This document shows positions 47,301 through 60,092 of a stretch of DNA of 64,000 bases, in pieces. The DNA is taken from the NCBI RefSeq assembly GCF_000005505.3, contig NC_016134.3:20510370-20574369 (forward strand), in the 5' to 3' direction. The stretch comes from Brachypodium distachyon. Lineage: Eukaryota; Streptophyta; Magnoliopsida; Poales; Poaceae. Below the pieces are notes generated by a model. It saw only the letters and a list, made by a program, of their open reading frames with translations, was not told the origin of the DNA and did no database searches. Numbering within the stretch: the first letter of the stretch is position 1; each line of letters opens with the position of its first letter. The translations under genes were made by a program, and so were the position numbers.

Positions 47301-49042
47301 TCTCATCCATGAGCGAAGACAGTACATGTAAAATAAATTGGAACCCTCTGCTGAGAGCCAATTCATCTCCATAAATTGTTCTCTCTTTTCTCCTCTTTGA
47401 ATTGGATAAATTGCTTAGAGATGCTGGGTATTCTCTGTCACATTTCAATTTACCACTACCAGATGATATTGGCAGTTCTTCCACGGAAAATAGGTTGTTG
47501 TTAGATGAAATAAGCTATGATGCTACTCATCTGTCTACATCAGTATCGGAGGATATTCCTAGACTTAATAGCAGTCAGAAAAGTGTCTTTGATGCTATTT
47601 CTACATCTGCCCTAAATACATCAGGCCAAACATTCTTTGTGTATGGGTACGGAGGAACTGGGAAAACCTTTTTATGGACAACATTGCTCAACTTTGTAAG
47701 AAGCCAAGGGAAAATAGCTTTGGCGGTTGCATCCTCTGGAATTGCATCGCTCTTACTTCCAGGTGGTAGAACACCCCATTCGCGCTTTAAAATTCCGTTG
47801 GAAATCCATCAAAATTCTATGTGCAATGTTAAGAAAAATACAAACTTGGCTGAACTTATCCAGAAGACATCGCTAATTATATGGGATGAAGTGCCTGTTA
47901 ATCACAGATATTGTTTTGAGGCACTTGACCGCACACTTAGAGATATGCTGTCAGATATTAGACCAGACTCACAGAACAAACAATTTGGTGGCATAACTGC
48001 TGTCCTTAGTGGAGATTTTCGGCAAACTCTTCCAGTTATCCCAAATGCAAAAAAGGGTCATATTTTGAAGGCTTGCATTGTTAATTCTTATACATGGCAT
48101 GAGTGTACAGTTCTCCACTTGACCGAAAATATGAGGCTTGCTTCACGATCTCTCTCACCCTCCGATAGAGAGAACCTCAGGATATTTGCTGAATGGCTGT
48201 TAAGAGCAGGGGATGGTACAGAACCTTACATTGCAATTGAAAATGAGCCTGAAAATGCATTCATACCGATCCCACAATCTCTACTCCTCCCATCCCATTG
48301 TAGAAATCTCGATGGCTTGATTTCCTTTGTATATAACTCTAGACATCAACAAGAAAATGCAGCTTCGTACTATTGTGACCGTGCCATTTTAGCTCCCACA
48401 AATGAGGTTGTTTCCCAGATAAATACCAGAATGATTTCTGAACTTGAAGCAAATGAGATGTCATATTACAGTGCAGACACTATTGATGATGCTTCTTCCA
48501 ACCATTCAACTTTAGAAGCATTGTATCCCCCTGAATTTCTGAATACAATTTCAATGAACGGGCTTCCGGATCATGTCTTGCATCTGAAAATAGGAGTGCC
48601 CATAATGATTTTGCGTAACCTTGACGCCTCCCGTGGTCTTTGTAATGGAACTAGGCTCATAGTTACACAGCTTACTAAACGTATAATTGAAGGAGAAATA
48701 ATTACTGGAAAGGCTAAAGGTACGAGGGTTTATATCCCACGCATTGTCACCACGTCTACTCAATCTAGATGGCCCTTCAAACTGAAACGCAGGCAGTTCC
48801 CTGTACGGCTTTCATATGCCATGACAATAAATAAAAGTCAAGGGCAAACTCTCAATAGAGTCTGTGTTTATTTACCAACCCCAGTTTTCTCTCATGGACA
48901 ATTATATGTCGCTTTCTCACGGGTAACATCCCCCAATGGCTTGCGTGTGCTTATTGAAAATAGTCCTTCATCACATGCCAACTGCACTCATAATGTAGTG
49001 TACCATGATGTCTTCAGTCAAATAAATAGACAACCACATTAA
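44351..49042 (+). pseudogene. Helitron Rep-helicase (RepHel), one internal stop
   Basis: Two exons (44351-46061 and 46149-49042) join in frame into about 1534 codons, the usual size for plant RepHel. In order: a basic N-terminus, the Helitron-like N domain, the Rep nuclease with the HUH motif LPHVHIILWL and the Tyr motif KYLFKYVTKG, and a PIF1-type helicase with Walker [10 protein letters not shown], Walker B LIIWDEVP, the GDFRQTLPV motif and the final [13 protein letters not shown] and [10 protein letters not shown]. These proteins nick and unwind DNA for rolling-circle transposition. One TAA (47372-47374) in the linker between Rep and helicase breaks the frame. Near 44700-44785 the CxxC segment (HNCVHCHSFFWYDER) lies one frame off the rest, so two compensating shifts are likely. 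Otherwise the gene is strikingly preserved. Confidence 0.85.
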
Positions 49043-49195
49043 ATCAGAAAGGTATCTTGGGCACTTATCTTTGTTTTCATTACCTTCAAAGCATTTAACT
49101 TTCATTTTACTTTTATGTTGTTCTATCAATATTACATGCTTGAATTGTGTAGACAAAATGATATAACGATGTGTTCTTCCAGATATACATCAGCC

Positions 49196-52100
49196 ATGGG
49201 ATCTCCTACAAAGTTTGGAGACATTACTGTAGGACAACAAAATTGTAAAGTTTTCGGCCGGCTCATACGGCTATGGGATGCAAAAAATAAATACGCCAAG
49301 ACTACTGATTCTTTGCTCAGCATTGATGGAGTACTTCTTGCAGAAGATGTAAGTAGCATCAATCCAATTTTTAGTTTAGCATATTCTGAGCTTGATTTCC
49401 TGAGTTCCTGCTGCCTCTGTTTTGCCTTCTTCAAATAAATTAACACATTTTGAACCCCAATTAGTAAAAACTATTATAATTTTATTTTTGCATAAGTTAG
49501 GGAAGTGATTTTTATAGATGACATGCTAGCGACTATAACCAGATCTCATACAACCAGAAACAACAACAGTTCACCAAGTTTAATCAGAGTCCAACTATCC
49601 GCCTGTTGAACAGCCCCCAGCCATGTCGTTTATTATCCTGCTTCATTCCATGTAATAATTTATAATCTCGCACTAAAACAGCTTATATTGGCAGTGCGTG
49701 CATTTCAAAATGGCGCACAAACGATTTGTTCATCAAATCTTTTTTAAGGAAAACCTCGAAAGGGCAGGGAGCTCCTGTAGTTTACTGAAGAAGAACAGAG
49801 CTCCTTTCTGTACTCTGTAGTGGGAAAAATTTCATTCCTAGAAGTTCAGATGAGTTCATATTCTTACAGGGTCACAACCAGTATTATGGTCAAATTGGAT
49901 CACGAGTTTCCGTAATTCCTGAAGTGCTAATACCAGGAATGATGGCCTAATGCTTTGTCATCATATTTGAATCTGGTGTTCTATAATTTGTCACGGTATA
50001 CAGTTAGTAGGCTACTGCCGCTGACGAATGCGATTCCCAATCCTGATACGTGTTGGCATGATTGTTCAATGATTTCTATTTTCTGGCTTTGCCATATGCT
50101 TTTCTGTATGAGCAGCGACAATTTAGCTCTTCTCCTTCTAATTTAGCTCAATATATATATCCCAGAAAGCACACTGGTTTGCTTTTGTTGTCGATATTTC
50201 CCAGAAGTGCTTTTGGATCATCGAATCTTATTTCAGAGAGGGCTATTGTAACGAAATAGATGATCTAATTGTTAGTTTGCTGACTATATCTCTGCACTGC
50301 ATGATTTGGTTTTATTCTTTCCTTTTTGTAATTCGAGCACCTGCATATTTTTGCAATCTTCCAGTGCCTGCACCTGCAATTGCATACCACCCGGGCTGCA
50401 TTTTAACTGAAACACCAGTGATGGCAATGATTAGACGATGATCTTTTTTCGTATGTTAACTGAAAACACCCATTTTATGTATTTATGTCGAAGTGTTTTG
50501 GATCTGATGTTGCTAGATGTTTAATTCTGAGCCGGATTAGTGAGTGGTTTCGTCAGATCTGTTTGCTGGAACTTCAGAGATGCGCAGTGTTGGGATATTG
50601 TCGGTTTGAGGGGTCAAATGATGTCAGATTGAGCTGAAATTTTTACAGCGTGTTGAGGACTCATAGAACTACATATCTGCCAAGTTTCATGCATTTTGGT
50701 CCAGCCGTTTAAGAATAGTAATCTGATAACCGAAGGGGACAGAAACTGCATTCTTTGTTTAGCTGAATTTCAGTTATATCCTTTTGCTCCTGTCGAGAGT
50801 GTTGGCATGATTGTTCAAGTGTGGACCTGACACAGCAAATCACTCAAACTCTGCCTCATTTGGCCTGCACATAATCTGAACACCTGTACTCACCTATCAA
50901 ATAGTGGGATTATTGGGTCTTGGGCAAGATTTACCTAGCATATTTGCTCATTCCATCTGATCATGTCCACCTGTCCAGTACTGGTAACTTTCTGAAATTT
51001 CTTGCATCTTTGAGGCATAGAATCAGAACCTAGGGTTTAGGGAGTGATGTTGTACAGCTATTTTCCAGGTTCCCGTTTACTCCACGATTCATTGCTTGGC
51101 ATACCTTTCATTATTTCCCTCTTAAATGTTCATATCCTGTGCACGTCAATTGATTCATTCGGCCGAGGTGGATGGACGTATTTATCACGGAGTAATAATC
51201 TCTCCCTGCAACCGCGCAACAATCATGAACATATTGGAATTACAATCATGAACGTGTTCCCAATCTTTCTCCATTCATTTCAGAAGATCTGTGTGCCATC
51301 TGCCATAAGCTATAGCTTATAAATCCAAGTACATGTGCATCAAACAAATGCATGTAGATGTACTTACTCACTAAATTTTGTAATTCCTGTCCTTTTTCCA
51401 TTTAAAGTGTTAGCCTTGCATTGCTTTCTCTTTAACCAATGTCACTATTGCAGGGTGCTATGGTACAGATAACCATACCCAAAAAGGTTGAAAAACAATT
51501 TTGTCCACTGCTCTCTCTGGGTTCTGTCTACATGTTGACAGATGTTAGTGATGTTCATGCTACATACAAGAAGTTCATTTACCACCACCAAAGCTACATG
51601 CTTCAGTTTAAAACAAGCTCGAAGGTCCATCTAATGCAGTCGCGAGGAGCGAGTATTCCTCGATTTGCCTTTGATTTCTCCCAGTTTGATCAGCTTCCGT
51701 CAAAAGACAATCAATCCAAACCCCTTCTAGGTATTGCTTAACAAATTTCGTGATGATACATCTTTTCCCAACCAACAATCCAATTTCTACATGTTTTTTT
51801 CAAACAGATTTGATTGGAGTCATTAGCTACGTTGACCCATACGACTGCGCTAGCCCAACGTCTCAGTACAAGCTCAGGAAGATACATATCCGTAACCAAG
51901 AGTAAGTCTTTTTTCCCATGTATTTTTCACTTCTGTTTATCTAAATGCACTATTTTCTCTTTGTAGTGAACAAACACAGGAAATAAACCTTTGGGGCGAG
52001 GATGGTGAAACATTTGACGAAAGCGCAGTCCTCAGCAAATCAGATGGGAAGATTGTTGTTTGTGTTTTTGCTGGCCTGACCATTGGAAAGTATTTAGGTA

Positions 52101-53932
52101 GGTTCTTAGGAAATTACGATTTCTATTGCATTATGACTTTATTGATTAACCCGAAGCATCTCATGGAATTTATTACTATACAGATAAACTTGAGGCCTCT
52201 TCAAGTTCAGCTACCAAAATATACATTGACATGGAAATACCAAAAGTTGAACAGTATAAAAAAAGGTTCATCAATACTTTTATAACAAATGGTTCACATT
52301 CTTTTCCATTAACTAACATGCAATCATGCATATTTCTACTTTCAAGTTATCAATGGGAAGTTCCGGTTTTGTGCCAACAACAGCCATAAATTACCCATGT
52401 GACTCCCTTACAAGCAGCAGGCAAACTCTACAAGCTGGAAGAAATATCTACGCTGCCAATTTCATCTTTCGAGGTGCCTTCTCCTTTTAATAGTTCTATA
52501 TATATATATACATAACTTCTAATATATATTCCTCATTGTAAAATGTTTCATCTTTGCCTTATATTAGACTTTTCTAAATTTGATCTGCATTACACCAAGG
52601 GAGGTGCTTCATTCAGTTGCATTGCGATGGTATAAGCTTTGCTGCCATCCAATAAAAGGTATTACAAAGTCTGCAAAAGTTGTGGTGAAGGGTACAACAA
52701 CAATTCGGACACACCCAGATGCTCATGTCCTCTTTCAAACCCCAAACCAATGTATCACCTCACTTACTAACCTATTTATTACATCATTATTCTGTTTATG
52801 GAATTCCTATCCACCTATTGCCCATCGTATTATTCTTATATAGGTACAAGCTTTCTCTCAAGGTCATGGATGACACAGCAAGCATGGAGACAATTGCTTT
52901 CAGTTTTGTAGCTGAGGATTTACTTGAGCAAACTGCTATGCAAGCCTCCCAAAACATGAAGATAGATGCATCAGATCATGCAGTAGCTCTTGAAAAAGCT
53001 ATTGGGAAGAAAAGGCTTTTCTCAATAGGAATGAATCCTAAATATTTTTCTAGATTCTCGATCAATCATGTCCTGAAAAAGAGTTACAAGATTCATGATG
53101 ATACCAGCCAGGTAAATGTATAAGACCATCAAATATTACTCTCTATATAATTAATTCCGTCTTATCACATAATCCCTAACTCTAATGATGGTATTTTAAT
53201 TCTCCTAGAACTCTGTACAGGAGAACATCACAGCCACTTCTGAAGAGCTCTACAATTTATCCATCTAAACTTATGCAGCCTCCTGTTTCTACACTTGTTT
53301 GTTTTCCTGCAATTGCAGATTTAGTACACCACCAACAGTTCTTCCAAGGGAAAATACATCCGAACAAACTGCAGACTCTGCTGTTGATGACCTACTTAGG
53401 TACATATTACCTACACATTGTGCTTCTGAAATTATTCATGCTTCTCTTTATATACTTACTTTTTTTCCCGCACTTTCAAATGCAATGTTAGTACACCAGC
53501 CGCAGCTCCTCCCAAACAGAGAGAAGACAAGTCAAAAACAAAGAGACAACTTGATTTTGACAACGACAATGACGTGAACAGACTCAACAAACCAAGGTAG
53601 CTATTCTTTTCATAAAAAGTTCTTAGCAGCTGTTATTACGTCCAGATGACACTCTTTTGTCTTGATGTATAGCTAATGTCGTCGGTTTGTCATAAGAATG
53701 TGTTGTGTGTTGTCATGTATTGAGTTCTGACTGAACTATTCCTTCTCTCCGCTGTTCTTTTGGATCTGTAACCATAGTTAGCTGGTAATGTAATTAGATT
53801 GTTTATTTATGGAACTGATTTTCGCCACTTCATCTCTGCTTTATATAATTCAGTGTCCTGGATTTGATGATGACTTTCTCATGTTCCTGATACAGAACTG
53901 AAGAAAAGGTATCTTCAGAGGACAGCAAGTGA
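49196..53932 (+). pseudogene. RPA1-like single-strand DNA-binding protein, Helitron-associated
   Basis: A multi-exon gene lies 150 bp behind RepHel on the same strand. Exons with good borders are 49196-49348, 51454-51730, 51808-51901, 51967-52097 and 52184-52265, followed by less certain ones near 52349-52473, 52568-52770, 52843-53112, 53209-53265, 53320-53400, 53492-53597 and 53897-53932. The product shows OB-fold patterns of replication protein A large subunit: VFGRLIRLWDAKNK; an interacting domain with IPRFAFDFSQFDQLP, DLIGVISYVDPYD and INLWGEDGETFDESAV; and a C-terminal zinc ribbon with YYKVCKSCGEGYN and CSC. Plant Helitrons often carry RPA genes. A stop at about 52631 and an awkward junction near 52349 suggest damage or unrecognised introns. 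Confidence 0.65.
49349..51453. other. Long first intron of the RPA1-like gene
   Basis: A 2.1-kb AT-rich stretch bounded by GTAAGT and TTGCAG. No coding motif is seen. Its size compared with the other introns (about 65-180 bp) suggests later insertions, but I found no bounded element. Confidence 0.45.
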
Positions 53933-54356
53933 TGCCGGGTTTACAGGAGCATCAATACTGCGCAATGATCCTTTCGTGGGCACTGACGCACATCGTTAAT
54001 AAACTTTGTTAGCTTTATGCTGTAACGTGGTTACTTTGGATATGTTTTAACACAATGCCCATGGCTGTTTAGCCAAATTATGAAGTGTTTTAGCACAATG
54101 CTTTTATTATGTAGTTGTTTGAATATGTTTTAACACAATGCCAATAGTTGTTTGAGTAATAAAATGTTATCCAAATTCTGAAGTGTTTTAGCACAATGCT
54201 TTTATTCTGTAATTGTTTGAGTATTACAATATTCATCACATTCTTACACTGCATCACATTCTTACACTACTCATGGGTAGATGGATTGTTCTTTAATATT
54301 CGCAGCAACGTGTGGAGTAACCACTAGTTATTATAACATGGTGCATTCGATCTGCA
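53933..54356. other. Downstream of RPA1-like gene; possible Helitron end region
   Basis: It contains repeats of GTTTTAGCACAATGC and TTTTAACACAATGCC (about 54030-54215) and CACATTCTTACACT twice. The Helitron 3' terminus (hairpin plus CTRR) should lie at or beyond this region, but I could not identify it. Confidence 0.4.
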
Positions 54357-55024
54357 CTAGTTCTTGAAAATCTTCTTCGCCCTCCGCTTGAGCATCACAC
54401 GAAATTTCTCGGCCATAGCATGAAGCTGTCATTTCACAAGATCATAAGTTAGCATATATATATATATATACACACACCGAAATGGTTATCTTCGGGTAGC
54501 ATAGGAACCCCACCTCGTTAATATACTGCATTTGATCAAATGCAATTTAAGTACTTACTATAGATACAAATTTGTTTCACTTAAGTACATTCATGCAACT
54601 TTTGAAAAGATAAATCTATTCATTCAACTTGTTAATATTAGTAAATGCATGTTTATGAAAATAAACCAAGTTAGATAATAAAAAGTACATCTACAGGTGA
54701 AACAACGGAAGTAGTACAACTACTACTGAAACTTTTTTTTGCGAGAAAAAGGGATTTCATTGATTGAAGAGTAACCTTCTCGCCTGGCTGGACGTCCTCC
54801 TCCGCCAAGTCGGCTTTGTCGACGTGACGAGTCACAACTCTAGTGCGCGGAGAGACCCGGCGGCTCGCAGGGTTGGGCGACGCCGTCTTCTTGGTCGTAG
54901 GAACGGCCGACGTCCACGATGTGGCACCATGGCATGACGCCGTCTTCGTCACGGGGCTACGGGAGAACCTCCCGAGCGCATCCCAGGGCTGCCGGCGGGA
55001 GATATGCTCCTTCTTTCCCGCCAT
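54357..55024 (-). CDS. Small basic protein, two exons, copy 1
   Basis: Exon 1 is 55024-54776 and exon 2 is 54425-54357 on the minus strand. They join in frame (donor GAGAAG|GTTACT, acceptor ATGACAG|CTTCAT) to 105 aa. The start MAGKKEHISRRQPWDALGRF matches copy 2 at 57122, and the end LHAMAEKFRVMLKRRAKKIF matches its last exon. The protein is basic at both ends with an acidic middle (DLAEEDVQPGE). The start is chosen by this match, although an upstream ATG at 55132 is in frame. A TATATCC motif lies about 55 bp upstream. No family is recognised. A nuclear or nucleic-acid-binding role would be a guess. Confidence 0.55.
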
Positions 55025-55867
55025 TGGGTTCGTTGGAGGGGAGAGGGGTTTTGGATGGGACGTAGGAGAGGTTTGGATATAAATGGAGAAACCCAGCGAA
55101 ATCGGTGGAGAAATCGTTGGGCAAACAAACATACACCTTAATTAGATAACCCGGGTGGGCATCTTTTTAATTTTTTTTGTATGAAAATAACCCATAAATT
55201 GATTTTAGGTCTGAGTAATTTTGAATATGTTGTAATTATACATAATCCGAGCAGTTTGGACAAATTTTGCACCCTCCATTGATTCCGTTCGAGATTGGAG
55301 GGAGAGGGTGGGCGAGATGAGCGTAGCAGAGGATTTGGGCGATGAACTTGGCAGTGAGAAAAAGAAGGGGAGCAAGGGAGAGAAATTTTGTTTGCTTCCT
55401 CTCTCACTTACACTCATTTTGTTTATGACTACATTTGTGCTACATGTGGGACCAAGAGGTAGAGAAAGTACAATATGCATGATGATGTAAAAGCAAGAAC
55501 AAATATAGATTCATGCCATCTAGCTAGCTAGTGCAATATAGATTAAAGTGCAACCACACGAACCATGGTCAAAAGCATCACTGATCCATATTTTCCATAC
55601 AGATAATAAACAACTGACAACAACAATAATTAACAAAATATTATTAACTAAACATGCAACATTCAGTTCTAAGCATGCATCAATTCAAACTTAAAAAGGT
55701 TCACAGTGTACCCATCCACACACACTTAAACATGTTCACATAGTGCATCATCATAGGAAGCATACCGATCCATACATAGTATGAACCAATATGCATACAT
55801 CACCGGACAGCAAAATAACCCTTAGAAAACATCAGTTCACTAATATCTGGAACTTCTAATTAAACAA
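55025..55867. other. Spacer between the two related genes
   Basis: AT-rich DNA with a purine-rich part at about 55285-55390. There are no coding motifs. ATTGATTTTAGG/TGAGTAATTTTGAA near 55198 recurs at about 59332-59356, so a dispersed repeat is shared with the 59-kb region. Confidence 0.45.
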
Positions 55868-57122
55868 CTAGTTATTATCAGGCCCCTTATTAGCTGCCTC
55901 CTTGCGTTTCTTCTGCAGCCTGCGCCTCAGAACCAACCGAAGTTCTTTCGCCATTCGATGAATCTGTCATTTCCGAATGGCAGAACTGAGCACATAGTTC
56001 ATCCTTTTGTTTTAATTAACTGTTAAACACTCATTCAGAAAATGGCACTAGTAGCATATTTATTAATCACCTTGTAGCCTGGCAGAGTGTCTGGTTCTGG
56101 TTACTCGTCGCTCTCCTCGGTCCATTGTAGTAGAACGCGCATTTTCTCGAAGTGAACTCTTGCTCCTTCTAGATTTGAAATATATATAACACAAGTATTT
56201 CTTAACCAAATATTGTCATAAATATTACAAGTTCTTTGCCAACTATTTTTTACAAGTACACAAAATATGTTTAATCACTCTACATTAAGTAAACATGAGA
56301 CATTCATCAATAAATCAATTGCATATATACATTCATCAATAAATCAATTGCATAGTATATACTATAAAGTGTAAACTACAGTATATACATATTGACCTCT
56401 ATATTCTGCCAATATATTATGCAGGGAAAATAAGAAAACTAATTAAGAACAAGAATCTAACTACAGTATATACAATCATCAATAAATCAATTGCTTAGAA
56501 ATTAATTGCATACAAAATACATCTAGCTAATTCACACGCACTATTTGAGAATCAATCCATTGCAGAGATATTACAACTGGATTAATACACCGTATAATTG
56601 CAAATTAATTTCTTAGATATTACAACTAGCTTGCACTATAAATTAAATCTAGGTAGATTAACATCTGGCTAAACAACATAAGTACTACTAGTATAATAGA
56701 AAAAAAAACAAATCGGAAGCACGGTAGAATAACAATAGTACTTGAACTGAAAAACAAAACCCTAGTTCAGTATCTGACCAACCTGGTCGGGAAGCGAGGA
56801 GGAGTTGTCGGTGACATTTTCGTCCTCGTCGCCATCCGCCATGCCGGCGAGGGCCCCGGCCCGCGTCTGCCTTGCAGGCCCAGGGGACAGCAGTCGGCTT
56901 GGGCCAGCGGAGGAGGATGGGCCAGGGCCACGGGTCGGATCGCGGGACAAAGGCGTGGAGGCCGCAATGAGGGGCGACGCCGACCAGCTCGCAGCAACGG
57001 GTGTTGCTCTCTTGCTCCGAGTGATGCGGCCACTTCTGCTTCTTCGTCGCCGGGCTACGGGAGAACCTCCCTCGCGCATCACGCGCCTGCCGCCGGGAGA
57101 TGTGGTCCTTCCCCCCGGCCAT
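55868..57122 (-). pseudogene. Small basic protein, copy 2
   Basis: The minus-strand start MAGGKDHISRRQARDARGRF (57122) parallels copy 1. The last exon (55963-55868, IHRMAKELRLVLRRRLQKKR) parallels its C-terminus, and a middle exon (56168-56071) has good splice borders. Exon 1 runs to a donor at about 56784, but the frame with the acidic end MADGDEDENVTDNSSSLPDQ is shifted from the start frame. The middle exon has a TAA. Copy 2 is therefore likely broken, unless other splice sites are used. Confidence 0.45.
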
Positions 57123-57529
57123 CGCACGCCTGTCGCCGGGGAAGAGGATGGGGAATGGAGATGGGACGTGGGAGGGAGGGATTTGGAAACGGGCCGGGGA
57201 ATCCGTGCGGAAGGTGGGAGGTGACGAGAAAGAGGTGCCGATTTGGGTCTTCATAGGGAAGGAAACCGTAGAATCCGTAGAATATTACCTGACTGGGGGC
57301 CTTGTTGGTTACTGCCTTGTGGGGCCCACGTCTGGAGGGTCCACGCACTAGTGAAACACAGTCGCAAGGCACAAGTAAAAAACGATCTGGAATGAGAATC
57401 TGAGGAGACTGGGATCAATTGTTCGATTGTTTTCTTTGACCCGTACGGATGTAGTCTTTTCTTGGATGACTATATATGTGATGTGGGTTTAAGCTCTACT
57501 TTGGATGACTCCTATATATGTGATTTCTC

Positions 57530-58715
57530 ACAACACATGCAAGTATGCATATATGCCACATCATCATAACTATTGGATTTCTCTCAACATGTAAGCATGC
57601 CACATTATACAACGGGCAAAGTTGATGCATATAGGAGCGTAGTTGATTCTTGGAGCACGCAACAACTATTTGATTCATAGGATTTTGTTTGCACCAAAGT
57701 TTGTTTGATTGGACCAAATAGAATTTCTTCCAAGAGGTTGGAGTGGATGTAAATTTTTCCCTATAGAATATTGTACAAATGAATCCATTGTAAAATTTTC
57801 GATATGATTTAATTTACGAATCAAACGAGCAACATAGGAAAAAAGTGCTAAGGATTTCAAGCCTCCCAAATTCCTAAGAAAATCCTTTGAATCAAAGAAA
57901 GCCTCAACATGCATGCAAGCATGCAACATCATCAGAACTACATATATTGGATTTGTCTCAACATCCAAGCATGCCACATCATCATCACAACTATTGGATT
58001 TCTCTCAACATGCAAGCATGCCACATTATCAAACGGGCAAAGTGGATTCTTGGAGCATGCGACAATTATTTGATTCATAGGATTTTGTTTGCACCAAAGT
58101 TTGTTTGATTGGACCAAATAGGATTTCTTCGAAGAGGTGTGAGTGGATGTAAATTTTCCCCTATAGAATATTGTACAAACAAATCCTTTGTAAAATTTCC
58201 GATATGATTTAATCTTACGAATCAAACAAGAAACATAGGAAAAATTTCTAAGGCTTTGAAGCCTCCCAAATTCCTAAGAAAATCATTTGAATCAAAGGAA
58301 GCCACAACATGCATGCAAGCATGCCACGTCATCACAACTATATATATTGGATTTGTCTCAACATCCAAGCATGCCACATCATCATCACAACTATTGGATT
58401 TCTCTCAACATGCAAGCATGCCACATTATCAAACGAGCAAAGTTGATTCATAGGAGCAAACTTGATTCTTGGAGCATGCAACAACCATTTGATTCATAGG
58501 ATTTTGTTTGCACCAAAGTTTGTTTGATTAATTGGACCAAATATGATTTATTCCAAGAGGTTGGAGTGGATGTAAATTTTCCTATAGAATAATGTAGAAA
58601 TGAATCCTTTGTAAATTTTCCGATATGATTTAATCTTTCGAATCAAACGAGCAACATAGGAAAAATTTCTAAGGATTTCAAGCCTCCAAAATTACTAAGA
58701 TATTCTCGAAACTGC
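57530..58715. repeat. 400-bp tandem repeat, three copies
   Basis: Units are marked by GGATTTTGTTTGCACCAAAG at 57681, 58080 and 58499. Each contains CAACATGCATGCAAGCATGC, a TATATATTGG segment and GATTTAATCTTACGAATC. The period is 399-419 bp and identity is high by eye. The short open frames in it repeat from unit to unit and are not genes. Confidence 0.9.
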
Positions 58716-59559
58716 ATAGTCACCTTGCAACATCGTCAACATTCAAATTTCTCAAAATTTGAGACATGGACGTGGCTGAGTATATTTAATCGAGAGAGCT
58801 GGTAAAATATGAAGCAATAAACACAAAATAACAGCTCCCTACATCCGTCGATCGGATCTCGATCTAACACGATGAGATCACATCTAGGTCGATCACGATG
58901 AGATCAGATCAGATCGAACACGAACAGACGTGTCCATATTTTTTTTAATAACGTGCGTGCTTATGGGCCGGTCGTGCCATTGCCCATCGTCGCGGCCCAA
59001 CAAGACCGGATACCACAAGAAACAACCAGAGGTGGGATGTTTAGTCTCACCTCGGCAGTTTACAAACTACGTGACCTGTATAAATACTTTCCTCCGCAGC
59101 ACATATCGATATCTTCTAAACGCACATGCAACTGACTCCTCCCTTTGCCCTATGCGGGCCCGTTCAACATGGGCCGACTTGGTAGTAGGCGGTGATGAAG
59201 CCCAGTCGCCCGTTTCGATATAGATCTGTCGCTTGACTCGGTGTAAAACCGTTGACCCCAACTTGGTCCCCGTTGATTGAAATCTGGGTGGGCAACTTTT
59301 TATTTTTAATGGAAATAAATAATCACTGTAAATTGAATTCAGGTGAGTAATTTTTGAACATGTTGTTATTATTGATTTCATGAAACTGTATCTGGCACGC
59401 TTGGACCTACTTGTCGAACACATTGTACCAATCGATCGTACATATATGGCCGGTCACCCTAGCTACCCGACACAGAACTCGATCTCCGACATTGTCGACC
59501 CACATCTCTACCACTTCTCTCACTTAACCAACTGCGACCGATATGAAGCACCCATTGTC
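58716..59559. other. Spacer inside the 400-bp repeat region
   Basis: Unrelated DNA between the tandem array and the isolated fourth copy. It holds GATCTCGATCTAACACGATGAGATCA-type short repeats (58855-58915). I see no coding motif. Confidence 0.45.
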
Positions 59560-59760
59560 ACCAAGGCCCCAAATGTAGCACGCATTGTCACATTTCACCA
59601 ACATGTAGCATCCATGGACAAATGTCGTGTGGCCCCATGGACCCACATCTCCTCGTCATACCTAGGCCCCACATGTAGAACGCATTGTTACGTTTCACCC
59701 ACATGTAGCATCCATGGACAAATCTCGTGTGGCCCCATGGACCCACATCTCCTCGTCATA
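59560..59760. repeat. Short direct duplication of about 112 bp
   Basis: Two adjacent units share GCATTGT(C/T)AC(A/G)TTTCAC, CATGTAGCATCCATGGACAA and CCCATGGACCCACATCTCCT. The second ends exactly where the fourth 400-bp repeat copy begins. Confidence 0.8.
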
Positions 59761-60092
59761 GGATTTTGTTTGCACCAAAGTTTGTTTGATTGGACCAAAT
59801 AGGATTTCTTCCAAGAGGTTGGAGTGGATGTAAATTTTCCCTTAATATTGTACAAATGAATCCTTTGTAAAATTTCCGATATGATTTAATCTTACGAATC
59901 AAACGAGCAACATAGGAAAATTTTCGAAGGATTTCAAGCCTCCCAAATTCCTAAGAAAATCCTTTGAATCAAAGGAAGCCACAACATGCATGCAAGCATG
60001 CCACGTCATCACAACTATATATATTGGATTTCTCTCAACATCCAAGCATGCCCCATCATCATCACAACTATTAGATTTCTCTCAACATGCAA
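59761..60092. repeat. Isolated fourth copy of the 400-bp repeat
   Basis: It matches the array unit from GGATTTTGTTTGCACC to CTCTCAACATGCAACTG. It is separated from the array by about 1.05 kb of other sequence and is truncated. Confidence 0.85.

Noticed and set aside
53933..54360. CTAG at 54326 as the Helitron 3' end
   Set aside because: It is followed by T but there is no convincing GC-rich hairpin upstream, so the terminus is not called.
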